Source: Muscardinus avellanarius (lineage: Eukaryota; Chordata; Mammalia; Rodentia; Gliridae). From it: a stretch of 64,000 bases of DNA. Each line of letters starts with the position of its first letter. Positions within the stretch are counted from its first letter, which is position 1. Position numbers and translations under genes: made by a program. Below, piece by piece: positions 25,401 to 39,627 of the stretch. The stretch lies in assembly GCA_963383645.1 (NCBI GenBank), contig OY726574.1:62421404-62485403 (forward strand). Reading direction: 5' to 3'. The notes below the pieces were generated by a model. That model made no database searches. It was not told where the DNA came from and saw only the letters and a list, made by a program, of their open reading frames with translations.

Positions 25401-28400
25401 CCGCTGTGCTCCCTCCCCAGACAACATCATCAAGAGGATCTTTAACATTCTCAAGTTCACCTGGGTCCTGTTCCTGGCGACGGTGGACAGCTTCACCACC
25501 TGGCTGAACTCCATCTCCAGGGAGCACATCGACATCTCCACCGTGCTGAGAATCGAGCGGTGCATGCTGACCCGCGAGATCAAGAAGGTGACGTCCCGCG
25601 CCTCGTTCTCGTTGCTTTCTGTGACATTAAAAGGATTTTCAAAGCCAACGTGACTTTGTAATCCCAGTACCTGGGAGGCTGAGACAGGAGGATCGCAGGT
25701 TCACAGCCAGCCTCCGCTGCTTAAGTGAGGCCTCTGCAACTTAGCGAGGCCCTGTTTCAAAATAATTTTAAAAAAACATGGGGTTTATGTATTCCTTATG
25801 TATTCTTTCTTCAAAACACTTGGGACCAGAAATGTTTCGGATCTCCAATTTTTTGTTTTGTTCTGTTTTGGGATGTTGGAACGTTTGCATACGCATAATG
25901 CAATACCTCGGGGGAGGAGACCCAAGTCTAAATGTGAAATTTTATTTATTTATTTATTTATTTACTTATTTATTTATTTATTGGTGGTACTGGGGTTGCT
26001 GGAAGCCCTTCTACCTCCGGGCTACACTCCCAGACCTATTTTATTTTTGGAAACAGGGTCTCTTAAGCCAGCGCAGCTGGCTTCGAACCTGCGCGATCCT
26101 CCTGTCTCCGCCTCCCGAGCGCAGGGATTATAAGCGTGCCCACCACGCCCGGCTAAAATGTGAAATTTATTTACATTTCAGATATTCCTTATACATATAG
26201 CCTGACTATAAATCTGTATCATGTTTGAGTGTATTTCCATTTTTAACTTCAACAGCACGTAAGGTCAGGTGTAGCCACCCGTTAGCTACTCAAAACAAAA
26301 AAACTGAGAGAATTTCTAATTTTGGGGAATTTCAGATTTTAGACTTTTAAACATGAGATGCTCAACCTGTTTCAAAAATTTAAAATAAGACCAAACTCTC
26401 TCTTTCCAGACAGCTGCTGTTCAACCACTTTGCTGCTCTGGACATGTAAATCTATTCCAGTGCTCCAAATTAAAATAATCCAACACGCACACACACACGA
26501 CACACACATGCACACGCACACACAGACACACACATGACACACACGACACACGTGGGCACAGACACACACGCGCGCACACACAGACACACAGACGCACATG
26601 CACAGACACGCACACACACAGAGACACACACACACACACGACACGCATGGGCACAGACACACACGTGCGCACACACAGAGACACACACACGCACACACAG
26701 ACACAGACACACACACGACACGCATGGGCACAGACACACACACGCGCACACAGAGACACACACACGCACACACAGACACACACGCACACATACACACACA
26801 TGACACACATGGGCACAGACACACGCGCGCACACACACATGACACACATGGGCACAGACACACACACGCACACACACAGACACACACACGCACACACACG
26901 CACACACAGACACACACGCACACACACGCACACACAGACACGCACACGCACACGACACACACGCACACACAGACACACACGCACACAGACACACACACAC
27001 GACACGCATGAGCACAGACACACGCGCGCGCACACAGACACACACGCGCACACACATACACACACATGACACACATGGGCACAGACACACACACAGACAC
27101 GCACACACACAGACACGCACACGCACACACAGACACACACGCACACACATGCACACACGCACACACAGACACGCACATGCACACACGGACACACACATGC
27201 ACACACGGGCACAGACACACACACGCACACACAGACACACACGCACACACATGCACACACATGCACACACAGACACACACGCACACACACGCACACACAC
27301 ACAGACACACACAGACACACACGCACACAGACACGCACACACACACAGACACACACGCACACACACACATGCACACACAGACACACACGCACACACGCAC
27401 ACACAGACACACACGCACACAGACACACACACAGACACACACGCACACAGACACACACGCACACACACACATGCACACACAGACACGCACACGCGACACA
27501 CACGGGCACAGACCTGAGAAAACGACAGCCGTCTTCATTGTTTATCCTCTCCTCGGTGTTTAGACTTTGCTGCGTCCTACAGAGGATTGTAGCATTAGTC
27601 TGGGACATTTGATCTGAAATTTCTTATAGGAAACATTGAGCAGGATAACACAGTCTACAGTAGTCCTGTGTGGTTTACGGATTGTAGTTAAAAATGATCA
27701 TCCCTCTCTGGAACGTTACTCTGCTTTAGCGAAATCGCGTGTCTGTAGAAAGGGGCGTCTTGTTTAGAAGGACCAGGGAGATCGAGGCACGGTGGTGACC
27801 CCACGTGCATCGGCTGCACACAGTGCTGAGGGTGGTCGGTGCTGAGACGGGCCGGGCGACTCCCCCACGGGACGTGACAGTGTCCCTCCCTGCAGGGCAA
27901 CGTTCCTACACGGGAGAGTATCCACATGTACTACCAGAACCACATGATGAACCTCTCCAGAGAGTCGGGGCTGGACACGATCGACGAGCACCCCGGGGCC
28001 GCCTCGGGGGCCCAGACAGCCCACAGGATGGACAGCTTAGACTCCCATGACAGCATCTCCAGGTATTTCACCTTCTGAACGGTGGGTTTGTTTCCGACAG
28101 AGGGGAAAGCGATGAACGCCATTGACTGTGATGTCTGAATGAAGTGAAATGTAACCAAAGGCTTGCGTGGGGGCCCAGCCACCTTGCAGGTGACTTCCAT
28201 CCGTACGGCAAGGTCAGAGGCCAGTGCCCTCCCTCACCTAGCCCCCACCACAAACAAGCAGGTGTCAACCGTCGGGAAGCAGAGGTACTTGCGTACTTCA
28301 CGCACACGTGTCGAGAGCTCCGAGCTGGACGCGGCTCTAAGTGGTCCTTACCAATCCCTTTCAAAATGGCCCCACAAAGCAACCTCTGCCCCGGGATCCG

Positions 28401-30188
28401 CCTTCTTCTCTGCCAGTCTCCATCTTTGTCTTTCACAAGTGATACTTTAAGATTTAGAATCAAATCTCCAGAATTTTCTCTGTTAGCGTCTGTCTTGTCT
28501 GGGTTTTAGGGCCGCACAGCTTGTTTTGCAACAGGATTGGCAGGTGGCCAGAGCTGAAGGTGGCCATGGTTTGCGCATCTGCCAGGGCCAGTGCACCGCT
28601 GTCACCTCTGTTCGACAAAGCCGGAATTCAATGTCAGAGAGGTTAAGGAAGGTACTCAAAGTCACGTAGCTGGGAAATCTGCAAAAGCAGACCCAGCCTC
28701 CAAAATCACGAGGCTAAGCTCAGAACCCAACCTATAGACCATCAGGGTACTTTGTCTCCTGTTGACTCTTCCTGGCATCCCAAGCCAATTTACAGCCTAT
28801 CCCAGAAAAGCCTCAGACCCCTGTGTCCTGGCATTCTAGGTAGCTGCATTCTCCTGGGCTAGCCTCTGAGTCAAAGTCTCTGTCCAGAGGAAAATGGTGT
28901 GGCTTTGGTGGTTAGCTAGAGACTCCCGGGTGTTTATTATAGTTGTTAAACGTGCTAACAGGCACCTACTATAGGCCAGACCCAGAGCTCAATTTTGGGA
29001 CAGACACGTAAAGAAAAGGGCTCCGCCAAGTGGTTGGAGAGCGGGAAGAAGATCTGAGATAAGCCTCTGCCCCTAACACATAAGATCTGAGATAAGCCTC
29101 TGCCCCTAACACATCTGCATGGAGGTCAGAAGAGATGCCGCCTTCCACCTGCGAGCCTAGATCTCTGATTGCTCTTGAGTGCGGCTGCATACTCTGAAGA
29201 GGTGCCTACGGCCTGGAGAAGCACATGTCCCGCAGGAATCATGATGGATTTGCACACCAAATGGGCGAGGGGACGGAGGCCGTTTTATAAATACCAAACC
29301 CAAAATAGAAGCTGGAAAGTGAAACTGCGATCTGAGTGAGACGAGGTGCTTAAGCTTTTGTCCTTTATCAGGAGGCACTGTTTTGAACTGTGGCTGAATT
29401 GCTGTGTTTGAGCCTGGCTAATTTGACCTAGTCTTTCTACTGCTCAATAATTATCTATTATTAGGGTGTAGAGGTGCACACCTGTCATCCAGTGCTTGGA
29501 AGGTCTGAGATAGGAGGGTCACAGGTTTGAGGCCAGCCTCAGTAACTTAGCAAGACCCTGTTTCAAAATTTAAAAAAAATTAAAATGGATGAGGGGTATA
29601 GCTTAAAGGTAAAATTCCCCTGGGTTCAATCCCTAGTATCAGAAAAAAAATTATCTATTGTTACAGAGTATATTTATTGGTATGAAAAGATATTTATTAT
29701 ACTATACATATTAGTAAAAACTCAAGTTTTGAAATATGTATGTAAAGTCTCATTTTAATTTTTTTTTTTTTTTTGGTACTGGGGGTAGAACCCAGGGACT
29801 TTTCTACCTCTGGGCTACACTCTCAGACCTATTTTATATCTTATTTGGAAACAGGGTCTCACTAAGCTGCTGAGAGCCTCACTGAGTAGCTGAGGCTGGC
29901 TTCGAACCTGTGCGATCCTCCTGTCTCAGCCTCCCAAGCGCTGGGATTACAAGCGTGCGCCACCACGCCCGGCTTCATTTTAATTTTTAAAATATACATG
30001 TTGAAATCCCAGTGCTTGGAGGCTGAGACAGGAGGATCCAGATTCATGGTCAGCCTTAACTACCTATTGAGGCCCTCTGCAACTAAGTGAGGCCCTGTTT
30101 CAAAATAAAGAATTTTTAAAAATAGGAATGGGGGTATATCTTGGAGGTAGAATGCCTTTAAGTTCAATCCCCAGTTCTGAAAAAAAAA

Positions 30189-30247
<59 letters not shown>

Positions 30248-33200
30248 TGTGTGTGTGTGTTGATCATACATATATTGACTTAAATATAACATTTATACAG
30301 ATAAAACTGAATAGCTATATTCTTTACCGTCCTCCCAAAATAGGTATTGATTCTTTTAGTCCTTTCAGGGATAATGAAAGAAATTATGTTTTTCTTTAAT
30401 TTAGGAATAATCTTTACTAATTCATAATTTTCAAATTCAGCTATTATATATTTTTGTGAGACCAGGAAACACTTAGGGCATAACTCCCTAAAGATTTCAA
30501 GGTCAAATTATTTTCTAATTGGGATTCTAAGATTTTTTTTAATTCCTAAAATAAAGTGATTGATTATTAGAAAGTACATCACTGTAATTAAACTTTTTCA
30601 GTCTCTTTCTTCCCAAGTATATGGACATTTCTTAATCCCTAATTTCCTAAACCATTAGTAATACCAAAAGAGAAAACGTACAATGATATCCTTGAATCGG
30701 TGAGTTTGTTAACAGTACCTCTGTGTGTCTTCTGAAAACCATCCTACAATTTAATCTTGAAAGGGAAGCGTTCGTCTTCTCCTTGACACACTTTGTTGAG
30801 ACAGAAAGTCAATGTTTACCTTGTGGTTTATTTTGACTTTTTGTGATTAGTTTACGTGGAAGCTACCACCCTTCAGTGTGTTCTTGGTGCAATGAGTCTC
30901 GCTGTATCTGCAAATCAGCATAATTGAGCAGTTTTCTTCCGTCTCTCATTCATTTTAATGCCAAAAATAAAATCCCTGTGTACCCCCATCCCTCCTAAGC
31001 CCTTACGCCTCCCGATTTGCCTCATGGTAGTTCTCGCCTACTGAGCAAGGGCTGTCTGGGGGATAGCTCAGTGTCAGCGCGTACTGGGCGCGCACAATGC
31101 CCTGGGTGCGCCCCGTGCACCAGAACAGCAGCAGCCAGTGGCGCAGGCGTGCGGCGGGGCCGGGGCAGGTGAGCCGTGTCTGAATGTCACGGGGACGCCG
31201 GGCACCAGCTCACGATGCTTCCTAGTTAAGGAGTGGGTGGAGGTAAGCTGAGGAATCGAAAAGTTTCAAAACCTACGCGTTTCAGAGAACCCGCTCAGCC
31301 GGGCGTGGTGGCGCACGCTTGTGATCCCAGTACTTGGGGGGCCGAGACGAGGATTCGGGTTCGCGGCCAGCCTCAGCTACTTAGTGGGGCCCTCTGCAAC
31401 TTAGTGAGACCTCGTTTCAAAATAAAAAGAATAAAATATAGGGCTGGTGGTGTAGCTTGGCAGTAGAATTCCCATGGATTGAATCCTCCCTAGTACTGCA
31501 AAAAAAAAGAAAAATGGAAGGAAGGAAGGAAGGAAGGAAACTTTTCCCCATGAGTGACTAGTTTTGCAAAGATGGAGGCGTTAGGGTGGAGTATATGCTG
31601 AGATCCTCTAAGTTTACATTTTCCAAATGGCATTTCATTCATTCATTCATTCATTCATTCATTCATTTCTGCTTTACGTCACAAATGTCTCCGGCCTTCA
31701 GCTTTGGGCAGTGCCGCTCTGCAATGGCGTATGGAAAGGGTCTGTTCCAAACTATTGTTTACTTTTTGAATTCCCAGATAAAAACTTTCAGACACTCTGG
31801 TTTGCTGAACTGAAAGTGATGCTCATGTTTATCTGGGATTACTTCCTCCCACATGGAGAAGATAGTTCCAGACGTGCATACGCTCTAGTTCAATTCTTAT
31901 ACCTTACGTCTCTTTTCAAGAACATGTTCTGCCCTTAATGTGACTTGTGATATTGTCTCCAGCGCTTTGTCCCCTGGCCTTCCTTCTTCCCTCGTTTCAT
32001 GGTAGACTGCTGTTACTCGTCCCCCTGATTTTGGCCTTTCTTTCTCCATCTGTCATGGTCAGCAGCAGGAGGCTCTCGAAATTCCATGTATTCCACACCA
32101 TCTCCCGAAGGTGGGCAGGCATCAGTCTATTCCTTGCGCTGTTAAGGGTTTCATAGAGTTTCTAAGTATTATACGCAGGCTTGAGGATAGCTGGTTCCTG
32201 ATTGAACTTTGAATCAAAGGGATAAAAAAAGACATCAGAAAGGAAATTAAAAATAATTTTTCCAGAAAATGAGCATACATGATTCCTGTACTAGTGGTTC
32301 TAACTATATACCAGTTTGCAGCATACCCAGTTAAAAAATTAACTAAATATTATGAATCAAAACTTAGGTGGGAAAACAAGAAAAGGCAGGAGAAAGTCTG
32401 GTAAAATTAAAATCACGTAAGTGCCTTTGCATCTGAGTCAAGATTACAGATACAAACCCACGCCCATGATTCAAAATGTTACGTGAAGAGATACTTAAAT
32501 CCATCAATTGCTCTTGAGCAAATTCAAAATACCCCCAAAGCGCAGAACACTCAATAGATTAGTAAAGTTGCTAGGAAACCAGAGCTGTCAAATTGGTTTC
32601 CAGGGCATTTTTTACTCTGGCGTTTAACATGAAGAAAGGGCAGGGCCCGGACGGCCATCGTGCCGAGGGTTAAATGAACAAGCTCACAGAATCGCCTTCT
32701 CCATGGCTGAGCCCCACTCCCAGTCTCCCTACTTTAAGGCTTTTAAATCCCCAGCCAGCCGGGCGTGGTGGGCACGCTTGTCATCCCCGCGCTTGGGAGG
32801 CGGAGACAGGAGGATGGCGCAGGTTCAAAGCCAGCCGCGCTGGAGTAAGAGACCCTGTTTCAAAAATATAAAATAGGTCTGGGAGTGTAGCCCGGAGGTA
32901 GAAGTGCTTCCAGGAACCCCAGTACCACCAAAATAATAATAATAATAATTTTAAAAAATAATAAATCCCCAGCCAGGAAATGGTCTACACCACAGTCTCC
33001 AGGAAGACTTGCAAATGCCCAGGGCAGCAACAGTGTCCCCCAGGAGAGGTCCCTGCTGACACCCAGGGCTTGGGGACAGGTGTGGACCAAGAGGCCCGCC
33101 CTCCCGCGCGGCCCACCCCGCACAGCCCTGCTGACAAGCAGCGCACCGTTACCTTAGAGCGGGGAGTGGGCGCCGTCTAGCAAGTGAATCTGTGATTCTG

Positions 33201-36200
33201 TTGATGGACAGTCATCATCTTCTGCAAATCCACACGTAAAAATGTCCAACTTCCATTTTCATGGTTGACTTCTGAAGTTGCTGTGAGAACATTAGTTGTA
33301 TTCCCAGACACAAAGGAGGCTGTCATTCGAGGACCCCTCTAAGAGCCGCCGCCGTGGTCCCTGCGGTGGGGCGTTACCCGCTCTCCGCTCGCTGTCCCAC
33401 TAGGGCCTAGGAGACTAGTCAACGGGTTCGCTTCCTAGAGCAGCCGCCAGACCTGAAACATGACCTGGGATGAGGGTTAAGCAAAAGAAACGTTAACAGA
33501 CAAAATGAACCTGTCATCGCTAGATTGCCTTTGTTACTGTCTTCGTAGTGTTTTGTTTTAATGTTCTATGTCGGTTGATATCCAGTTCATATCAAACCAG
33601 CATCTCTTCCCTTGCGAGGCAGCTGGTTTGGCTTGACTGAATATCACTCCAGAAATGGGCGGGGCTTCAGTGTATTGCGTCACCCTGAGATTCTCTCCGT
33701 TAGAGACCCTGTGTTTTGCAAATTGTATAAGCACTTATTTCTGCTTTTTCAGTTGAGTTAATAAGTACCACCAGTGAACTCAGGACTATGGTTCCAAACA
33801 AAGCATCTTCTCTTCAATTATTTAAAAACAAGCCCAGCGTGGTGGCGCACGCTTGTCATCCCAGCATCTGGGAGGCTGAGATAGGAGGACTGCGGTTCGC
33901 AGCCAGCCCCTGCTACTTAGTGAGGCTCTTTGCAACTCAGTGAGACCTTGTTTCAAAAAACAAGAATAAAAAAATAGGGCTGGGGGTGTAGCTTGGAGGT
34001 AGAATGCCCCTGGCTTCCATCCCCAGTACCGGAAAAAGAAATCCTGGTTGCAAAGTCCTGACTATGTACATTCTGCCTGGGGTGAGTTTTCTTGGGACCT
34101 GCCATTCCTCAGCTCCCTGCCCGGAGCCTCGCGGGGCGCAGGCGTGGTGTGCGGTTAGCTGCCTGCCGCGTGGCCATCGGAGCCGCGTGTGACCTGACTC
34201 CTCTGGCGTCCTAACCTTGTGTTTCTGTAACTTTGCGCTGCTAGCTGCTACACGGAAGCAACCATGCTGCTCTCAAGGCAGTCCACCCTCGATGACTTAG
34301 ACGGACCAGACCCCGTTCCTAGGACGAGCGAGCGTGCTCGGCCTAGGCTCCGCAAAATGCTCAGCCTGGACATGTCCTCGTCTGCTGACAGCGGCAGCCT
34401 GGCGTCCAGGTGCCTACCTCGTGCATGCTCCTTCCGCCCTGGCCCCCTTGCACTCTGGTCTTGCACACAGACGTTCTTGGATGCGTGTGGTTTTTCTTTG
34501 CGATTTTTGAGGACTTGCATGACTAACAAAAGCATGAGCGCTGCCCCCTCTGAGACGCAGCTGTTCCCGGACGCCATTCCGCGAGCTGTTTTGTCTGTTA
34601 GGAATTTCTTCAAAATCCGTATTGTGAGCGTTATCCTCCATTTTTGAAGCATTCCACGCTCTGTATTTTCAAAGACACGGAATGTTAACTACGTTTGGTT
34701 TTCTGGGCAATCCTCACAGGGGAAAAATCTCAGGAAAGGCAGAAAAATTTGCCTTGTTATTTTACCAGATGTATATACGTAGTAGACAAGGAGTCTGAAA
34801 AACCGTCATTATATGATCATGTGACACTCATACAGAGTAATCTATGTTTTATTTGCATAACTAACATTAAGGTCAGAATCTATTTTACCATTGGGTTTTT
34901 TTTTTTCAGTACTGGGGATGGAACCCAGGGGCATTCTACCTCCGAGCTACACCCTCAGCCCTATTTTTGATTCTTTATTTTGAAACAGGGTCTCACTGTG
35001 TTGCAGAGGGCCTCGCTAAGTAGCTGAGGCTGTCCGCGAACAGCGATCCTCCGGTCTCAACCTCCCAAATGCTGGAATTACAAACGAGTGCCACATTACA
35101 AACGAGTGCAACATTGGCTTTTGGAATCATTTACGTGCCCAGTGCCATGGCACAGCTTGTAATTCCAGTCCTTGGGAGGCTGAGACAAGAGGATTTCTGG
35201 GAAGTGAAAGACCAGGGTAAACCCTGGGGTGGAGCAGTCAGCTGCGGGGCCTTGGAAGAACTCATCGAGACACGGCTGTGGGCGGCCGGGACGGTGAGAA
35301 CCATAAACGTCCTAGACGCCCAAGAGGAAGAGACCACGGAATCAAAATGAGAGGCGAGGGCCAGAGCAGGGGCGTCTGTTCACCTGGGCGGTATTTAGTC
35401 ACTGCCGTCCTCCCCTGGCGGCCGGTGGCAGAGCACGCCCTGTGGAAATGCGCGGCCGCAGCGGGCTTGGCTGATCGGACAGCAGGTGAGCCGGTAGCCC
35501 AGCTCTTACCTCTGTCCTAAGACCTCGGTGCAGAGCCGGCTTCTGCGCCTGCGCTGTGACTCGCCAGCCTCTGTACCTCTGCACCTGAGAGCCGTGACTC
35601 CCTCGGTTTTACCAGTGAGCTGCGTGTGCCCACAGCCTGCTGCCTATGGTCTCTGCCAACCCGGAATGAGTGCCCTGCAGGAACAAGGCAGGCGGGATGC
35701 AGGGGGACGCGCGGGGACCGCATCTCCTCCCATGCCTGGTGTTTTGACTGGGAGGTCTGGGGCCCGGGGAGGCACCCAGGTGTGTGGGTGCTGAGACCAG
35801 GGCTCCGCGCCCTCCTTCTCTCCTGACAGCGAACCCACGCAGTGCACCATGCTGTACTCGCGCCAGGGGACCACAGAAACCATCGAGGAGGTGGAGGCCG
35901 AGGAGGTGGAGGCCGAGGAGGTGGAGGCCGAGGTGGAAGAGGAGGCTGTGGGCCCGCTGCCCGAGCTCGGGGACAGGGAGGAGGACTTTGAGGCCGAGTA
36001 CGACGCGGAGCCGGAGGACGCCGGCCTCACTCCGGAGGAGGAGCTGCCGCAGTTCTCCACTGAGGATGGAGACGTGGAGGTGCCGCCCTCCTACAGCAAA
36101 GCCGTCAGCTTCGAGCGCCTGTCCTTTGCCTCGCAGGACGGCTCTGCGGGCAAGAACCACATGGTGGTCAGCCCCGACGACAGCCGCACGGACCGGCTGG

Positions 36201-39200
36201 AGTCCAGCATCCTGCCGCCCCTCACCCATGAGCTGACGGCCAGCGAGCTGCTGCTCAACAAGTAAGCCCCCCTGCAGCGGGCTCTGGGAAACCCATCTGC
36301 GTGCAGGCTCACCTGCCGGCGCTCACCTGTAATCTCTATACCTGGGCGGCTGAGACAGGAGGATCTTAGGTTTGAGACCAGCCTCCCCAGTTTAGCGAGG
36401 CCCTCAGTGACTTAGCAAGACCTTGTCTCAAAATCAGTGATAAAATAGGGCAAGATGTGTAGCTCAGAGGTAAAATGCCCCTGGATTCAATCCCCAGGCC
36501 AAAAAAAAAAAATAGCCTCACTCACCCAGGTTGAGTGTCCCTATACCAAAACGCTCCGAAATCTGAAATTTTATGAGTGCAAGAAAGGGATCATCTCAGA
36601 CCATGGAACTTTGTTTCTTGCACAAAATTATGTAAAACACCGCAGAAAATTACACTCGGGCTGCTGGTGTGTTTAAGGTGTATATGAAACATGCCGGGAT
36701 GCTGCTTTCAGATTTGGTCCCAGTCTCGAGACAGCTCAGTGTGCAGGCAGGGAGGCCAAAATCAAGACATTTCCAGTCTCAAGCATTTTGACCGGGGATA
36801 CTCAGCCCATAGCAGATCGGACCCAGAAAAACCGTAGAGATCGGACCCGGGTTGACGGGCCGGGCAGCCAGGTCGTGTCGAACGAGGTCCAGCAACGCGG
36901 AGACCCGGAGGCCGCGTCTCACGGGGCCCTGTTCTCGCAGGATGTTCTACGACAGCGAGCTGGAGGAGTCTGAGAAGTTCTACGTGGGCCAGCCCCGCTT
37001 CCTGCTGCTGTTCTACGCCATGTACAACACGCTGGTGGCCCGCTCGGAGATGGTGTGTTACTTCGTGATTATCCTCAACCACATGGTGTCGGCCTCCATG
37101 CTCACCCTGCTGCTGCCGGTGCTCATCTTCCTCTGGGCCATGCTGTCGGTGCCCCGGCCCAGCCGCCGTTTCTGGATGATGGCTATCGTCTACACCGAGG
37201 TAGGTGGCGGCAGCATCTCTGCGGAGCTGCGTGGTCACCCAGGCCCGCCGCCATCCTGACCCAGCTCTGGCGGTTCTGAATGTTTCCCAGGCTCCCAGCT
37301 CCCTGGCAGGCGCTCAGCCCCCCTCCCCCCCCAAAGAGGTTCCTGGCCTGAAGTCAGCAGGTGAGCGCTTTTGAAAACCCGGGGAGGCTTTCAAAGCCCG
37401 GTTGCCAGGCCTCCGGTGTTACCTGTGAAGGCAGTAACAGACTCTGCAGGATCGGCCCGGTGCCAGCATGCACTCAGGTTACAGACACGGAATTTGTAAA
37501 TGAAATAAAGCAGGTTCCAGACCAGTGTCAGGAACTTAGGGACCCTGTTTTCCAAAAGGGCTGGGGATATAGCTTGCAGGTAGAATGGCCTTGGGTTCAA
37601 TCCCTAGTAGCCAAAAAAAAAAAGAAAATTAAAGCAACAAACACTTTTAATCCGAAACATCGTTTTCCATATACCTTGACACAGAATTCTGTGAATACAC
37701 AAAAATCTCAACAGCAGAGAAGCCGTTCTCGTCCTGTGTGACGGCCGAGGCGCCTGCGCAGTCACGTGGATCTGAGTTTCCATCTTGTCCTATTAAATAC
37801 GGAGAGCACACGGTCCCGTTAAAATGGCCACAGGAGTGGGAGGGAAGCTTCTAGATGCTGTCACGGGTTCCCACCTTCCTTGAGTCCTTAGGTTTGTGAA
37901 GAAGGCTGATTTCCCGCACTGACTCACAAGGAAAGCTTCATTTGAATGGCGCTAGGATTGCTGATTTGTTAGGGCATAGGGAGCAGTTATGAGGATTGAA
38001 CCCAGGGCCGCAACCCCAGCTGTTTTTATTTTTATTTTTATTTTGAAACAGGGTTTCACTAAGTTGCTAAGGGTCTGGTAAGTCACTGAAGCTGACCTTG
38101 AACCTGAAAACATCCTATCTCAGCTTCCCAAGTATTGGGGTTACAGGTGTGTACCTCCCCACAGCTCAGTGATTGCTTCTTAAAGCACAGTGATAACTTG
38201 GGGCATGTGTAGGTTTAAAGGTAATTCAACCACCAAATTAAAGCAAGGTTGTGTAGTAAATCATCTCAAAAGTAGTTCTGAGTATTGGTAGGGCACATGT
38301 CATCTTTCCTTCATGAACATTCAATGTAGAGGCAAGTGTGCGCCCATCACTTTCATCTACCTGTCCATCACAGTCTTGCCTGAGTCACCGTCCTGAACGT
38401 TGCGTTCATTATGTTACCCCTGGACATAAGTGGCTTCCTGCTGGCCGTGGGTACCACTCCCCAGTACTGCGCTCTGTGAGGGAGCCTAGAGGAGGTACAC
38501 ATCCGGCATCCCAGACCGGGCGTGGTGGCGCACGCTTGTAATCCCCGCGCTTGGGAGGCGGAGACAGGAGGATCGCGCAGGTTCGAAGCCAGCCGTGCTG
38601 GCTTAAGAGACCCTGTTTCAAAAATATAAAATAGGTCTGGGAGTGTAGCCTGGAGGTAGAAGGGCTTCCAGGAACCCCAGTACCACCAAAAAAAAAAAAA
38701 AAAAAAAAATCCGGCATCCCAGGACTTGAGCGCCTAAGGGAAGAGGGTTGCAGGTTTGAGGCCAGTCTCAGCAACTGAGCAAGACCCTGCTTCAAAAAAA
38801 TAAAAATAAAAAGAGTTAGGGCTCTTGCTCAAAGGTTCATTTCCCAGCAGTAAAAAGGAGGAGAGAGAGAGGAGAGTAGGGGGATGAGGGGCAGGCGCAC
38901 CAGGAACGTGAAGGGTGAATGAGAGCTACTAGTACAGCCTTTGTTTTAAAAATGAAGGTGTTCCTACTTGAGGCTGTCCATCTTTCTGCCGCATCTTTCT
39001 GAATAAGGGGTAAACGAGCTGATGTGAGGTCACTCTATACTGTAAATGGCACGACCGAAACACGAGCTATACTAGGCGGGAGAATACGAAGAGAAGTAAA
39101 AATAGGTATGTCTGCTTTTTTTTTCCTTTTTTGTTTTTGGTGGTACTGGGGTTCTTGGAAGCCCTTCTACCTCCAGGCTACACTCCCAGACCTATTCTAT

Positions 39201-39578
39201 AGTTTTTATTTGCAAACAGGGTCTCTTAAACCAGCACGGCTGGCTTGGAACCTGCACGATCCTCCTGTCTCCACCTCCCAAAGCGCGGGGATGACAAGCG
39301 TGCCCGCCACGCTGGGTGATATGCCTGCTTCTTAATCAATGCCTCACAAGTTGTGGTAAACAGACATGAGAAAGGAAAGTAAAAACCATATATCAAAACC
39401 ACATGCTGGTCGGGCGTGTTGTCACACACCTGAAATCTTAGGACTTGAATGGCTGAAGCAAGACAATGGCGGTTCAAGGCCAGCCTCAGCAACTTAACAT
39501 GAGTGTCAGAAACAGACCCTGCTTCAAAACAAGAAACAAAAATAAACAAAGAGGGCTGAGATTGTGGCTTGGAGGCAG

Positions 39579-39627
<49 letters not shown>

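Noticed and set aside
26372..27608. Very long open frames (up to 395 codons) on both strands
   Set aside because: They run through the CA-rich array and encode only Cys/Val or His/Thr repeats; the absence of stops is a property of the repeat.
31055..31130. tRNA-gene-like A-box and B-box
   Set aside because: Matches the ID SINE pattern rather than a tRNA; no acceptor stem or anticodon arm can be built. The same applies to 7632, 24199 and 62087.
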